NCBI GenBank assembly: GCA_017399685.1
Contig: JAFQBM010000053.1
Location: forward strand, 1-64,000
Length of the DNA stretch: 64,000 nt
Direction of reading: 5' to 3'
From: Lachnospiraceae bacterium
GTDB lineage: Bacteria; Bacillota; Clostridia; Lachnospirales; Lachnospiraceae
The translations under genes were made by a program, and so were the position numbers. Shown one piece after another: positions 26,753-35,906 of this stretch (the first letter of the stretch is position 1; every line of letters begins with the position of its first letter). The notes under the pieces are model-generated. The model saw nothing but the letters and a program-made list of their open reading frames with translations. It was not told the origin of the DNA and ran no database searches.

Positions 26753-26819
26753 AAAAAATACAAGGAATCTTTGTCTAAACTGATATTTCAGCCATAACAA
26801 AAAGTTCCTTGTATTTTTT
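26753..26819 (+). terminator. Terminator of the small ORF
   Basis: AAAATACAAGGAA (26754-26766) pairs with TTCCTTGTATTTT (26805-26817), followed by more T. The loop is long, about 38 bases. Confidence 0.75.
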
Positions 26820-26912
26820 ATATACGTTTAGGCTTTCAAGTTCTTTGTTCCTAAAAGCATTCGAGAGTTTTAAAATCATTCTGTCCTCTTTTTTCTCTTT
26901 GCCATACTCCGA

Positions 26913-27117
26913 TTCATATGAATTTTTTAAGCATGGATTTCAAAATACCTTCGACTACTGCTGATGAGTAGAGATGGGAGTGATTCCCATGATAGAATTG
27001 AAATAAAATGATTTAGAAATCAACCTTAACATTCGTCAATAATTAAGGTTTAATGCTTTTCTTTATGCTAGCATATGGAGAAGGAAAATACAAGTAAAAA
27101 ATGAAAATCCAAGTATG
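26913..27117 (+). repeat. Roughly 190-bp repeat, copy 1
   Basis: The stretch from 26913 to 27117 reappears, inverted and nearly identical outside a short variable centre, at 30467-30663, and in shortened form at 31959-32064. It includes a GATGGGAGTGATTCCCAT hairpin, ATGCTAGCATATG and a run ending AAAATCCAAGTATG. The last arm also forms half of the hairpin that ends the GH31 gene. Confidence 0.85.
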
Positions 27118-27142
27118 TTGTCATAGTGCATACTTGGATTTT
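27104..27142 (-). terminator. Terminator of the GH31 gene (bidirectional hairpin)
   Basis: AAAATCCAAGTATG (27104-27117) and CATACTTGGATTTT (27129-27142) form a 14-bp stem. Reading on the minus strand, the GH31 transcript ends here. Confidence 0.8.
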
Positions 27143-27167
27143 TAACTATGTTCTGTTTTTTATGGTA

Positions 27168-29159
27168 TTATTTCTTCATTTCCTGGTAATTCCCTGGATT
27201 CTCATAATCCTTATGAACTCCATCGTCTTCATATAACAGATACTCACTATTTTCATATCCTAACATCGTAAGTTTGGTAGTATCCAGTTCATCCACAGAT
27301 TCTGCTGTCTGACATACAGGAATACATTTTCCTTTACGGATGAAAAGTGATACTTCATTCAATGAAACAGGAATGAAATGAGAACCTTTTTCCATCCTTT
27401 TTTCCTCAATGGAACCATCTGATTTAAAGGTTACGAAAATCATTTCTTCCGGAAGATATACGAAACGCCCCGTGGCATTCTGGGTATATACCGGTGCCAG
27501 CATAATTTCATTTCCTAACATCAACTGGTCCTCAATCTGAGTCGCAATCTTGTCTTCCGGATATTCAAAAGCCATTGGTTTAAAATACAAATCATCCTGT
27601 AAAGCAGCTTTCATAAATTCGCTGTATAAATAAGGAATCAGACGGTATCTTACGCCGATAATGTGTCTGAAATCCTCCGCACCTTCAAACTGATAAAATT
27701 CCTGTTCTCTGGTACCTGCGGCAGAATGATTTCTCATCAACGGAGTAAATACACCAAAAGCCAGCCAACGTAGCAGTAAATCTCTGGATGCATTTTCACT
27801 AAATCCCCCAATGTCTGCGCCGGAATATAAAAATCCGCACATATTTAAGGATGGCATCATCTTAATATTAAGCAGTAAATGTGACCACCATGATTTATTA
27901 TCTCCGGTCCAGATACCACCATAACGATGCATTCCAATATAAGAAGAACGGGAAAACATCAAAAATCTTTTATCAGGGTCGATACGTTCAAAAGCTTCTC
28001 CGGCAGCTCTGGTCATATTATATCCATACAGATTATGAACTTTGTCATGACGAACTCGTTGTCCGTCTATATTATGATAGAAATTTTTATAGTCCTCCGG
28101 ATTGTTGGCAAGCCCCCCTAAAACACTGTTTAAGCCCCAGACAGAACATTTTTCATCTTCTTCCTGTATAAATTCCCTGGCAGCTTCTTTGGCTCTTTTT
28201 AAGCCTTCTGGTGTGTGGAAAAGGGCAGGCTCGTTCATATCATTCCAAAAACCCTCTACTCCCTGCTCTGTAAGAAAACGATATTTGTCCCCAAACCATG
28301 TTCTGGCTTCTTGATTTAGAAAATCCGGCATATGGGTGTATCCAGGCCATACAGCAGCAGTAAATTCACTACCATCTTCTTTTTTGCAGAAAAATCCCTT
28401 CTCTACTCCTTCTTCATAAATATCATAATCTTTTTCAATTTTCACTCCTGCATCAATAATCGGAATCATGCGGATATTTTGTTGCTTCATTTCACTGATA
28501 AAGGCTTTAAAATCAGGAAAATTATCTTCATTCACAGAAAAATCTTTATAAGAATCCATATAATCAATATCCATATAAATCATATCCAAAGGAATGTGTT
28601 GCTCACGATGTTCCCTTGCAACCTTTTCAAAATCTTCCTTTGTGGCATATCCCCACCGACTTTGTCCAAATCCAAAAGCAAACTTCGGTGGAATATAACT
28701 TCTTCCAATCATACTTCGAAATTGTTTTACAATATCATAGGCAGAATCACCTGTAATTACATAAAGGCTGAGATTTGCCTCCTCACAGGATACTGTTAGT
28801 TTGGAATGATGGGTAAAACCGATATCAAAAGTAATCCTGGAAGGATAATCAAAAAACATACCAAAGGTTTCTTTTCCTGAAAGAATGATAAAGTTATGTG
28901 AGCCATAAAGAGATTGCTTATCTTCGGTATGAATTGCATCATCCGTATTATTGCTGACATAAATATAACCTCTTTTATTGATTCCACGGTTGGCCTCTCC
29001 TAGTCCATAGACAATATCCATTTCATCCATAAGATATTCAAGACAAAATCCTTCGGAAAGGTCAATGGTTCCGAACTCCGGAGAGCCGGAAGAGAGTTCA
29101 AATTTTTTTACAATAGCTTCTGTCTCAAAAGGTGTTCCGTAATTGTATTTTCTAATCAT
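27168..29159 (-). CDS. GH31 family alpha-glucosidase
   Basis: 663 residues, cytoplasmic (no signal peptide). It has the GH31 blocks: VYGLGEANRGINKRGYIY, the catalytic nucleophile region FWNDMNEPALFH (Asp near residue 306), the acid/base Asp in WTGDNKSWW (near residue 419) and GGFSENASRDLLLRW. Family members hydrolyse alpha-1,4, alpha-1,6 or related glucosidic bonds from oligosaccharides; specificity is not clear. The start at 29159 follows GGAGG; the longer reading from 29180 adds only the segment ahead of that site. It is divergent from the AraC regulator at 29341, which likely controls it. Confidence 0.9.
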   Translation of the reverse strand: MIRKYNYGTPFETEAIVKKFELSSGSPEFGTIDLSEGFCLEYLMDEMDIVYGLGEANRGINKRGYIYVSNNTDDAIHTEDKQSLYGSHNFIILSGKETFGMFFDYPSRITFDIGFTHHSKLTVSCEEANLSLYVITGDSAYDIVKQFRSMIGRSYIPPKFAFGFGQSRWGYATKEDFEKVAREHREQHIPLDMIYMDIDYMDSYKDFSVNEDNFPDFKAFISEMKQQNIRMIPIIDAGVKIEKDYDIYEEGVEKGFFCKKEDGSEFTAAVWPGYTHMPDFLNQEARTWFGDKYRFLTEQGVEGFWNDMNEPALFHTPEGLKRAKEAAREFIQEEDEKCSVWGLNSVLGGLANNPEDYKNFYHNIDGQRVRHDKVHNLYGYNMTRAAGEAFERIDPDKRFLMFSRSSYIGMHRYGGIWTGDNKSWWSHLLLNIKMMPSLNMCGFLYSGADIGGFSENASRDLLLRWLAFGVFTPLMRNHSAAGTREQEFYQFEGAEDFRHIIGVRYRLIPYLYSEFMKAALQDDLYFKPMAFEYPEDKIATQIEDQLMLGNEIMLAPVYTQNATGRFVYLPEEMIFVTFKSDGSIEEKRMEKGSHFIPVSLNEVSLFIRKGKCIPVCQTAESVDELDTTKLTMLGYENSEYLLYEDDGVHKDYENPGNYQEMKK

Positions 29160-29208
29160 TTTATTTCCTCCAAATTGCATTGTGCTGGTTTAACAGATAT
29201 CCGTCTTT

Positions 29209-29251
29209 AAAAGTATGAAACAATCAATACCAAACCATTCTGCATACTTTT
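29209..29251. promoter_or_regulatory. Inverted repeat between GH31 and araC genes
   Basis: AAAAGTATG (29209-29217) and CATACTTTT (29243-29251) are exact inverted copies in the divergent promoter region, about 34 bases between arm starts. AraC-type regulators usually bind such half-sites. Confidence 0.45.
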
Positions 29252-29280
29252 AACTTAGTAACATTATATCCACTTTTTTG

Positions 29281-29309
29281 TTGTGATTGCTTACACAAAA
29301 GTATATAAT
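29281..29309 (+). promoter_or_regulatory. Promoter of the AraC-family gene
   Basis: TTGTGA (29281-29286), a 17-base spacer and TATAAT (29304-29309), 31 bases before the start codon. Confidence 0.55.
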
Positions 29310-29340
29310 AATAACACAATATTGACTTTGGGAGGGAAAT

Positions 29341-30234
29341 ATGAAGTCGGATGAATCATTAAAAGAAACTATTATACACGGAACTCCTAAAATGCCTATT
29401 AAGGGTATGCATTGTACAGCTGGGGAAGGCACACCATATCCGGTCCCTTTTTTTGTAGACAGACACTGGCACCATAAAACAGAAATTGTTTCTATCATCA
29501 GAGGAACCTACGAATTTGAAATTAATTTGGAAAATTATATATTACAAGAGGGAGACATTTGTTTCTTGAATAGTGAAGATCTTCATAAAATTTCCGGGAG
29601 GGGAAAAACCATGATTCATGATGTCATTTTATTTGACTCAAGAATTTTAAATTTTTCTTATGAAGATGATTTTGAAGAAAATGTCATTGGCCCTTTTGTT
29701 GCCAAAGAGAAAAGTTTTCCCCATGTAATTACTCCCAAAGCCCCAGATTACCAGATAATATCCCAAATGATTCAGGAACTTATGGCACAATCCATAAATC
29801 AAAAGAAAGGTTGGTATTGTTCCTGCAAGCTGCTTCTCTTAAAATTAATATATTATATGGAAGAAAATCAGTTACTGTTGTCCTCAAATAAGATTCTTTC
29901 TGCCACAGACAAACAGAAAATTAGTCGTTATAAGGAAATTACCTCTTATATAGAGAAAAATTATGCAGAACCTATTACCTTACAGCAACTAGCAGATATT
30001 ATACCTTGTAACAGTCAGTATCTTTGTCGCTTTTTCAAAGAAATTACGGGAATTACTCCGATTCAGTACCTGATTCAAAGACGTGTGGAACATGCTTGTG
30101 AAATGCTGAAAGAAACCACGAAAAGTGTATTAGAAATCAGCCTGGATTGTGGATTTGAAAATGTTAGTTATTTTATCCGGCAGTTTAAGAAACTAAAAGG
30201 ATGTACACCAAAAGAATATAGGAAAGATTCGTAA
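29341..30234 (+). CDS. AraC family transcriptional regulator
   Basis: 297 residues. The N-terminal 130 residues form a cupin-type sensing domain (TEIVSIIRGTYEFEINLE, GDICFLNSEDLHKI). The C-terminal 100 carry the double helix-turn-helix of AraC/XylS (LQQLADIIPCNSQYLCRFFKEITGITPIQYLIQRR and DCGFENVSYFIRQFKKLKGCTPKEYR). It probably senses a sugar and switches on the divergent GH31 glucosidase gene. The start follows GGAGGGAAAT. The start codon is right at the divergent promoter region with the inverted repeat at 29209. Confidence 0.9.
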   Translation: MKSDESLKETIIHGTPKMPIKGMHCTAGEGTPYPVPFFVDRHWHHKTEIVSIIRGTYEFEINLENYILQEGDICFLNSEDLHKISGRGKTMIHDVILFDSRILNFSYEDDFEENVIGPFVAKEKSFPHVITPKAPDYQIISQMIQELMAQSINQKKGWYCSCKLLLLKLIYYMEENQLLLSSNKILSATDKQKISRYKEITSYIEKNYAEPITLQQLADIIPCNSQYLCRFFKEITGITPIQYLIQRRVEHACEMLKETTKSVLEISLDCGFENVSYFIRQFKKLKGCTPKEYRKDS

Positions 30235-30321
30235 AAAAATATTAGTATTGTGGAAAAGGATATATGTAAAAAATTATGAAACAATTCAAAGATTAGTGAC
30301 AGATTTATGTATTATGGAATA

Positions 30322-30450
30322 TAACTGTTTACATGAACAGTAACATATTGGTTTCTGCATACAAATTCGCTTCGCGAAGCTTAAAACCAACCTTTGAATC
30401 ATGCTATTACGTAATTTAACAGCAAGTGTCAGGTTACTGTGTGAACAGTT
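30322..30450. repeat. 130-bp palindromic intergenic element, fullest copy
   Basis: Bounded by AACTGTTTACATGAACAG on the left and, inverted, AACTGTTCACACAGTAACC on the right. Inside are the smaller palindrome around CTTCGCGAAG (30348-30390, TTGGTTT/AAAACCAA arms) and a segment CATGCTATTACG. The same parts recur at 35907, 45655, 48014 and in fragment at 6412. Confidence 0.75.
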
Positions 30451-30466
30451 GCCGGATATTGATTCT

Positions 30467-30663
30467 CATACTTGGATTTTCATTTTTTACTTGTATTTTT
30501 CTTCCACATATGCTAGCATAAAGAAAAGCATTAAAACCGTGAATCATCCCGGTTGATTTCTAAATCATTTTATATCAATTCTATCATGGGAATCACTCCC
30601 ATCTCTACTCATCAGCAGTAGTCGAAGGTATTTTGAAATCCATGCTTAAAAAATCAAATGAAA
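30467..30663 (-). repeat. Roughly 190-bp repeat, copy 2 (inverted)
   Basis: Reverse complement of copy 1 (26913-27117). The two differ mostly in a short central segment (TTAACATTCGTCAATAATTA against a different spacer) and a few single bases. Together the copies bracket the GH31 and AraC genes in opposite orientation. It lies 90 bases before the Rpn-family gene. Confidence 0.85.
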
Positions 30664-30753
30664 CGGGGTTCGAAATACATTAGGATAGAAAAGAAAAAGG
30701 ATTCTAAGTGGTAATTGGGGAAATGTGTTTTCGGATTCCGAAAAGGAGGATTT

Positions 30754-31911
30754 ATGACAAAAGAAAACACAAACCTATTTTCTGAGCCGGCTCAGAAAGA
30801 AACCTATTATGCCATGAATGGCAGGAAGCCAAACCGTAACTACAAGGATACCCTGTTCCGCTTTATCTTCAGTGACAAAGAGAAATTACTGGGACTGTAT
30901 AATGCGTTAAATAATTCTAACTATACGGACACAGAGAAACTGGAGATTAATACATTGGAAAATGCAGTGTATCTGAATATAAAAAACGATATTTCCTTTG
31001 TATTTCAATTTGACTTGTATCTTTTTGAACATCAGAGTACTTTTTGTCCCAACATGCCCCTGAGGGATTTGCAGTATGTTTCGGTGATACTGGAGAATCT
31101 GACGAAGAATTTTGACCTTTATTCCAGTACCCTGGTAAAGATTCCGTCACCACACTTTGTGGTATTTTATAACGGGAAAGAGAAAAAAGAGGACAGTATG
31201 GTTTTAAAACTCTCCGATGCTTTTCAACGCAAAGAAAAAGAACCTCAACTGGAACTGTTGGTAACCATGATAAACATTAACTACGGAAAAAATAAAGAAC
31301 TGCTGGATGCCTGTAAAGATTTAAACGATTATTCCATCTATGTTGCCAAAATCAGAAGTTATATGGAAGGGAACGAAGGAAGGCTTGAAAGTATTGAAAA
31401 TGATGAAGATAATGAAAATGCCGGAATCAACGGAAATATAGGAACTACTAAAAATATCGGCAATACCGGAACCACTGAAAATACTTCCGGAAACAGAGGT
31501 AACGGTAATACAAAATACAAAATGACCATTGAAGAAGCGGTAGAAAGAACCATTGATGACTGTATCTGGGAAGGTATTTTGGTGGATATTCTTACAAAAT
31601 TCAGGGCGGAGGTGAAAAAATTGAGCATATTTGAATACAACGCAAGGCTACACGAAGAGACCCTGAAAAAGGAAGGCTATGAGGAAGGTTGTGAGGAAGG
31701 ACGTGAACAGGGGGAATTAAAAAATCTGTTAAAACTTGTAAAAAAGAAATTAGAAAAAGAAAAAACAATCGAAGCCATTGCGGAAGAATTAGAAACGGAT
31801 TTCACTATTGTGGAACAGATATGCGAAGTAATTAAAAATGCTACTCCAAATTCCACTTTAGAAAATTTACTTGGCACACTAATGGAAAAGAATATAAAAT
31901 TAGACGATTAG
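30754..31911 (+). CDS. Rpn family recombination-promoting nuclease/putative transposase
   Basis: 385 residues from ATG 30754, preceded by AAAAGGAGGA. The N-terminal half matches the PD-(D/E)XK Rpn family (NYKDTLFRFIFSDKEKLLGLYNAL, then ISFVFQFDLYLFEHQST and LPLRDLQYVS-like text MPLRDLQYVSVILENL). Rpn proteins cut DNA and raise RecA-independent recombination in E. coli; some were once annotated as transposases. Residues about 215-250 are a low-complexity Asn/Gly/Thr-rich linker. The C-terminal end carries the EEGCEEGREQGELKNLLKLVKKKLE helix typical of these genes. It sits between two direct copies of the 190-bp repeat. Confidence 0.85.
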   Translation: MTKENTNLFSEPAQKETYYAMNGRKPNRNYKDTLFRFIFSDKEKLLGLYNALNNSNYTDTEKLEINTLENAVYLNIKNDISFVFQFDLYLFEHQSTFCPNMPLRDLQYVSVILENLTKNFDLYSSTLVKIPSPHFVVFYNGKEKKEDSMVLKLSDAFQRKEKEPQLELLVTMININYGKNKELLDACKDLNDYSIYVAKIRSYMEGNEGRLESIENDEDNENAGINGNIGTTKNIGNTGTTENTSGNRGNGNTKYKMTIEEAVERTIDDCIWEGILVDILTKFRAEVKKLSIFEYNARLHEETLKKEGYEEGCEEGREQGELKNLLKLVKKKLEKEKTIEAIAEELETDFTIVEQICEVIKNATPNSTLENLLGTLMEKNIKLDD

Positions 31912-31926
31912 TAATCGAATATACCG

Positions 31927-31972
31927 AAAATCCAGATGAACAGATGTGCTTCTGTTACCTGGATTTTCACTT
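31927..31972 (+). terminator. Terminator of the Rpn-family gene
   Basis: AAAATCCAG (31927-31935) pairs with CTGGATTTT (31959-31967), with AACAGA/TCTGTT extending the stem, followed by CACTTTTTAC. The right arm is also the start of repeat copy 3. Confidence 0.7.
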
Positions 31973-32064
31973 TTTACTTGTATGTTTCTATCCCTTATGC
32001 TAGTATGAAAAAAAGCATTTATTTCAATTCTATCTTGGAATTACTTCCATCTCTACTCATCAAC
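31959..32064 (-). repeat. Roughly 190-bp repeat, copy 3 (shortened)
   Basis: Same orientation as copy 2. It keeps CTGGATTTTCACTTTTTACT, the ATGCTAG segment, AAAAGCATT, TTCAATTCTATC and the CCATCTCTACTCATCA end, but the middle 40-50 bases between AAAAGCATT and TTCAATTC are gone. Confidence 0.75.
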
Positions 32065-32185
32065 GGTAACCAGCATAGGGGATTCCGCATTTGCATACAT
32101 TATGTCTGTAACAGATATGAATATCATTGTAGATGAATGATGTTTTTTGGGAAAAGTTTGAAAAATATGGTGTTTTGTACTTTTG

Positions 32186-32204
32186 TAATACTAATTTGAT
32201 ACTA
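32186..32204 (-). repeat. TAGTATCA-N3-TAGTAT motif, copy 3
   Basis: On the minus strand this reads TAGTATCAAATTAGTATTA, the same two 8-mers with a 3-base gap as at 19584 and 19671, with one base different in the second. It is just downstream of the AbrB gene terminator, whose T run it overlaps. Confidence 0.65.
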
Positions 32205-32213
32205 TTTTACTAC

Positions 32214-32260
32214 TAAAAAATTCCCCTTAAGCAGATGTATGCATTTGCTTAAGGGGAATC
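32214..32260 (-). terminator. Terminator of the AbrB-family gene
   Basis: TTCCCCTTAAGCA (32221-32233) pairs with TGCTTAAGGGGAA (32246-32258). On the minus strand it is followed by a T run. Confidence 0.85.
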
Positions 32261-32291
32261 AAATTACTTGGGCTTAATGCTTTTCCTGTGA

Positions 32292-32555
32292 TTAGTTCTT
32301 GAATTCCATACCAGCAATTCTTGCTAATTCACGGATAGTGTCTTTGGATACTTTCTTGCCTTTGTATTCAATTAAGTCATCCATTTCACCAGTAAAAATG
32401 TCTGCAGGAACGTATTTCTTTAAAATAATAGTTCCTTCATCAGTAAAGATTTCAATTGGATCGCGTTCTACTACATCAAGTGTTCTTCTTAATTCAATAG
32501 GAATAGTGATACGTCCCAATTCATCCAGCTTTCTAACAATACCTGTGCTTTTCAT
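32292..32555 (-). CDS. AbrB/SpoVT family transition-state regulator
   Basis: 87 residues from the ATG at 32555, which follows AAGGAGGATTTAAC. The N-terminal swapped-hairpin domain MKSTGIVRKLDELGRITIP with ELRRTLDV is that of AbrB/SpoVT, DNA-binding proteins that control the shift from growth to stationary phase, sporulation and secretion in Firmicutes. The C-terminal 40 residues are a short helical tail. In several clostridia the rsmI-abrB order is kept; here the AbrB gene is far from rsmI and on the other strand. Confidence 0.9.
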   Translation of the reverse strand: MKSTGIVRKLDELGRITIPIELRRTLDVVERDPIEIFTDEGTIILKKYVPADIFTGEMDDLIEYKGKKVSKDTIRELARIAGMEFKN

Positions 32556-32777
32556 GTTAAATCCTCCTTGTGTCATGAATATGTTGTCGTTTTTAAGACT
32601 GTTTTGTAGTGGCTAACAAGTCCTAGGTAAAATTTAGCACATTCTGTAGCATTTTGTCAACCTTATTTATAAAAATAATAATTAATAATGGAATGCTTTT
32701 TAGGAATTACGAAAAAAGATAAAAAATGGAATGTTTTTATGCTTGAGGGAATAGGTTTAGTAAAAAAGGTATTTACT

Positions 32778-33362
32778 ATGCTGAACTATTTATGGGCGGG
32801 AATGATTATCATAGGAGTTGTTTTTGGAATCTTTACCGGGAAAACCAGTGAAGTTTCGGAATCTTTTCTTTCTTCTTCTAAAGAAGCTATTTCTTTGTGT
32901 ATTACTATGGCAGGTGTGGTTGCCATGTGGAGTGGTATTATGGAGATTGCCAAGGAGAGTGGTTTAACCAATGCCTTATCCAGAAAAATGAAACCGTTGA
33001 TTGGTTTTTTATTTCCCAACATTCCTAAGGATGACATTGCCAATGAATATATTGCAACAAATATGATGGCGAATATTCTGGGGCTGGGCTGGGCTGCTAC
33101 GCCGTCCGGATTATTAGCCATGAAAGAATTGAACAGGCTTAATGGGGGGAAAGAAACAGCCAGCAACGAAATGTGTATTTTTTTAGTGATAAATATATCT
33201 TCCCTGCAGTTAATACCCATTAATATTATTGCCTACCGGATGCAGTATGGAAGTGCAAATCCTGCAGAAATTATTGCACCAGCCATTGTTGCTACACTGG
33301 CAAGTACATTTGTGGCAGTGATTTTTTGTCTTATTATGCGGAAAAGGGGTATGGCAAAATGA
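32778..33362 (+). CDS. spmA: Spore maturation protein A
   Basis: 194 residues from ATG 32778 (AAAAAAGG 8 bases upstream). It starts MLNYLWAGMIIIGVVFGIFTG, matching SpmA, and has multiple membrane segments with the nucleoside-recognition (Gate) motif. SpmA and SpmB take part in spore core dehydration in Bacillus. A longer reading from 32688 would add 30 residues ahead of the usual start. The stop overlaps the spmB start by four bases. Confidence 0.88.
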   Translation: MLNYLWAGMIIIGVVFGIFTGKTSEVSESFLSSSKEAISLCITMAGVVAMWSGIMEIAKESGLTNALSRKMKPLIGFLFPNIPKDDIANEYIATNMMANILGLGWAATPSGLLAMKELNRLNGGKETASNEMCIFLVINISSLQLIPINIIAYRMQYGSANPAEIIAPAIVATLASTFVAVIFCLIMRKRGMAK

Positions 33363-33886
33363 AATTAATAATGGAAGTATCAAATTTAATTATCCCTTTG
33401 TTTATTTTATATATCCTTCTTTTTGGAATGACCAAAAAGGTAAAAGTATATGATGCTTTTATAAAAGGAGCGAAAGACGGGCTTTTGATTGTTTATAATC
33501 TTGCTCCGACATTGATTGGATTACTGGTAGGAACAGGGGTGTTAAGAGAAAGCGGAGCGCTTAACGGTCTGGCAAATCTGCTGACACCTTTCGGGGAATT
33601 TTTTAAGGTTCCGAAAGAAATCATACCTTTAATGGTGGTTAAATTATTCAGTGGTTCTGCTGCCACAGGATTGTTACTGGATATTTATCATACCTTTGGA
33701 CCGGATTCCTATATTGGAACATTAGCCTCCATTTTAATGAGTTGTACCGAGACCGTATTATATTGTATGAGCGTTTATTTTATGTCTGTTAATGTGAGCA
33801 AAACCAGATGGACCCTTGCAGGTGGATTGTTAAGTACTTTGGCGGGGCTTATTATGAGTGTCGTTTTGGCAACGGTAATGCAGTAA
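33359..33886 (+). CDS. spmB: Spore maturation protein B
   Basis: 175 residues from ATG 33359, which overlaps the spmA stop (ATGA). The sequence is mostly membrane-spanning, with the Gate-family motifs GLLIVYNLAPTLIGLLVGTGVLR and VVKLFSGSAATGLLLDIY. It pairs with SpmA. The pair suggests the organism or its recent ancestors made spores. Confidence 0.88.
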   Translation: MKLIMEVSNLIIPLFILYILLFGMTKKVKVYDAFIKGAKDGLLIVYNLAPTLIGLLVGTGVLRESGALNGLANLLTPFGEFFKVPKEIIPLMVVKLFSGSAATGLLLDIYHTFGPDSYIGTLASILMSCTETVLYCMSVYFMSVNVSKTRWTLAGGLLSTLAGLIMSVVLATVMQ

Positions 33887-34007
33887 TTATTTCCGGAATA
33901 AGGAAATTTCTTGGAGATAGGATATACTATTCGTATAATATGCTTAAAATCATAAAAAACAAACGAGCTATTTCATAAAAAATATACAAGATATCGCATA
34001 AAAAAGC

Positions 34008-34035
34008 TTGTGTTTTCCCACAAAAATGATATAAT
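34008..34035 (+). promoter_or_regulatory. Promoter of the chemotaxis receptor gene
   Basis: TTGTGT (34008-34013), a 16-base spacer and TATAAT (34030-34035), about 120 bases before the gene. The leader holds a small CCCC/GGGG hairpin (TCCCCCCGAAAAGGGGAT). Confidence 0.5.
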
Positions 34036-34156
34036 ATACCTATGCAGATTTGCTCCCCCCGAAAAGGGGATGATAACTTATTTGTGACAAAGGGATGATT
34101 GAGACAGAAAGTCGCAGTAAGGAATGACAGAATATAGGGCTAGGAGGGCGAATAAG

Positions 34157-35890
34157 ATGAGTAAGACAAACAAGACAAAAAAGGCGAACAAAACAAAAGA
34201 CACAGGAATCAGAGCCAGACTTATGCAGTCATTTTTCGTTGTGACCATTATTACAAGCATTGCTGGTGTGCTAGGTGCAATAGCATTGTTTGTAATTTCG
34301 GCCAGATACGAAAATGCGTTGGCGAATTATGGATTTTCTCAGGGCGATATTGGTAAAGCTATGACAGCCTTTGCAGAAGCACGAAGTTCATTGCGTGGTG
34401 CCATTGGATATGATGAGCAGGCGGAAATTGAGCATATGATGACAGTATATTATGAGGAAAAAGAGCTGTTTAATGAATACATAGCTATCGTAGAACATTC
34501 TATGGTAACAGATGCAGGGCATGAAGCTTATGAAGATATTATGAATAAGCTGGAAGGTTACTGGGAATTGAGTGATGAAATTTTAGAATATGGTTCTGTT
34601 ACAGATAGAGAAATATGTGCAAAGGCACAGGAAAGAGCTGTAAGTGAACTGGCACCTCGTTTTACAGAAGTATACGATGCGATGTTACATCTGATGGATA
34701 TAAACGTAGAAAAGGGTGATGATACCCATGATATTTTAACAGCAGCCAAAATTATTTTAACTATAGCGATTCTTCTAATCATTGTTGTTTCTGTTATGCT
34801 TGCAGTTCGTCGTGGTGTTCGAATTTCTAAGGAAATTGAAAAACCATTAAATGAATTAGCGAATAGACTGAAAGCTTTTTCGGAGGGGGATTTAAGCAGT
34901 CCGTTTCCTGAGTATGATACTCAGGATGAAATTTTAGATATGCTTACTGCTACTAAAAATATGGCAGAAAATTTAAATCTGATTATTTCGGATATAGAGT
35001 CACTTCTTGGCGAAATGGCAGATGGAAACTACACAGTAGAAACTGAGATGGAAGAAAAATATGTAGGACAGTTTGCTAATTTAATCCAATCTATAAGTAA
35101 GATGAATACACAGATTGATGCGACTCTTCGTAATGTGCAGGATGCTTCTGCACAGGTAAGAGCAGGTGCAGAAAATCTTGCAGAATCTGCTCAGGATTTA
35201 GCAGAAGGTGCAACAGAACAGGCTGGTACAGTAGAAGAATTACAGGCCACGATTAATGGTGTCACTGTAACCATCGAAAAGACAGCAGAAGATTTGTTAC
35301 GTTCTTATCGCGATGCTAAGAATTATGCGGATGTAGCGCATGTAGGTCGTGGAGAAATGTCAGCCATGGTTGCGGCTATGGGTCGTATTAGTGAAGCATC
35401 ACAGAAGATTGAGACTATTATTTCTGATATCGAAGATATCGCGAGTCAAACCAATCTGTTGTCCTTGAATGCAGCGATTGAAGCAGCAAGAGCTGGAGAA
35501 GCAGGAAAAGGATTTGCAGTGGTTGCAGAACAGATTCGAAGCCTTGCAGAACAAAGTGCAAAGTCTGCAGTAGATACCAGAGATTTAATCGAAGATACAT
35601 TAAAAGAAATAGAAGATGGAAGCAATGCTGCAGAACGTGTTTCTGAATCTATGGGTAAAGTAATTCAAGGTATGGAAGAAATTGCAGAAACTTCCAAAGT
35701 TCTGAGTCAAAACTCAGAACAACAGGCACGGGCTATGCAGGAAGTAGATAAGGCAGTTGGACAGATTTCAGAAGTCGTACAGTCTAACTCCGCAGCAGCA
35801 CAGGAATGTTCTGCTACAAGTCAGGAATTATCTGCACAGTCAGAAACTTTGAACGAATTAACCAGTCGTTTTGTCTTAAGGAACAAATAA
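34157..35890 (+). CDS. Methyl-accepting chemotaxis protein
   Basis: 577 residues from ATG 34157 (TAGGAGGG upstream). A membrane segment near residues 16-41, an external helical bundle, a second segment near residue 195-215, a HAMP linker and a long cytoplasmic domain follow the receptor pattern. The signalling tip [20 protein letters not shown] and the [18 protein letters not shown] stretch are intact. The receptor passes signals through CheW to CheA to steer the flagella. The basic Lys/Thr-rich N-terminus ([12 protein letters not shown]) is unusual. No other che gene is in the window. Confidence 0.92.
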   Translation: MSKTNKTKKANKTKDTGIRARLMQSFFVVTIITSIAGVLGAIALFVISARYENALANYGFSQGDIGKAMTAFAEARSSLRGAIGYDEQAEIEHMMTVYYEEKELFNEYIAIVEHSMVTDAGHEAYEDIMNKLEGYWELSDEILEYGSVTDREICAKAQERAVSELAPRFTEVYDAMLHLMDINVEKGDDTHDILTAAKIILTIAILLIIVVSVMLAVRRGVRISKEIEKPLNELANRLKAFSEGDLSSPFPEYDTQDEILDMLTATKNMAENLNLIISDIESLLGEMADGNYTVETEMEEKYVGQFANLIQSISKMNTQIDATLRNVQDASAQVRAGAENLAESAQDLAEGATEQAGTVEELQATINGVTVTIEKTAEDLLRSYRDAKNYADVAHVGRGEMSAMVAAMGRISEASQKIETIISDIEDIASQTNLLSLNAAIEAARAGEAGKGFAVVAEQIRSLAEQSAKSAVDTRDLIEDTLKEIEDGSNAAERVSESMGKVIQGMEEIAETSKVLSQNSEQQARAMQEVDKAVGQISEVVQSNSAAAQECSATSQELSAQSETLNELTSRFVLRNK

Positions 35891-35906
35891 GTGATTGGTG
35901 TTGCGG

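Noticed and set aside
28332-28799. Plus-strand frame of 155 codons inside the GH31 gene
   Set aside because: It lies fully antisense to a gene with clear catalytic motifs and has no ribosome binding site.
34036-34156. Possible riboswitch in the leader of the chemotaxis receptor
   Set aside because: It has a small CCCC/GGGG hairpin, but I could not match the conserved core of a c-di-GMP aptamer.
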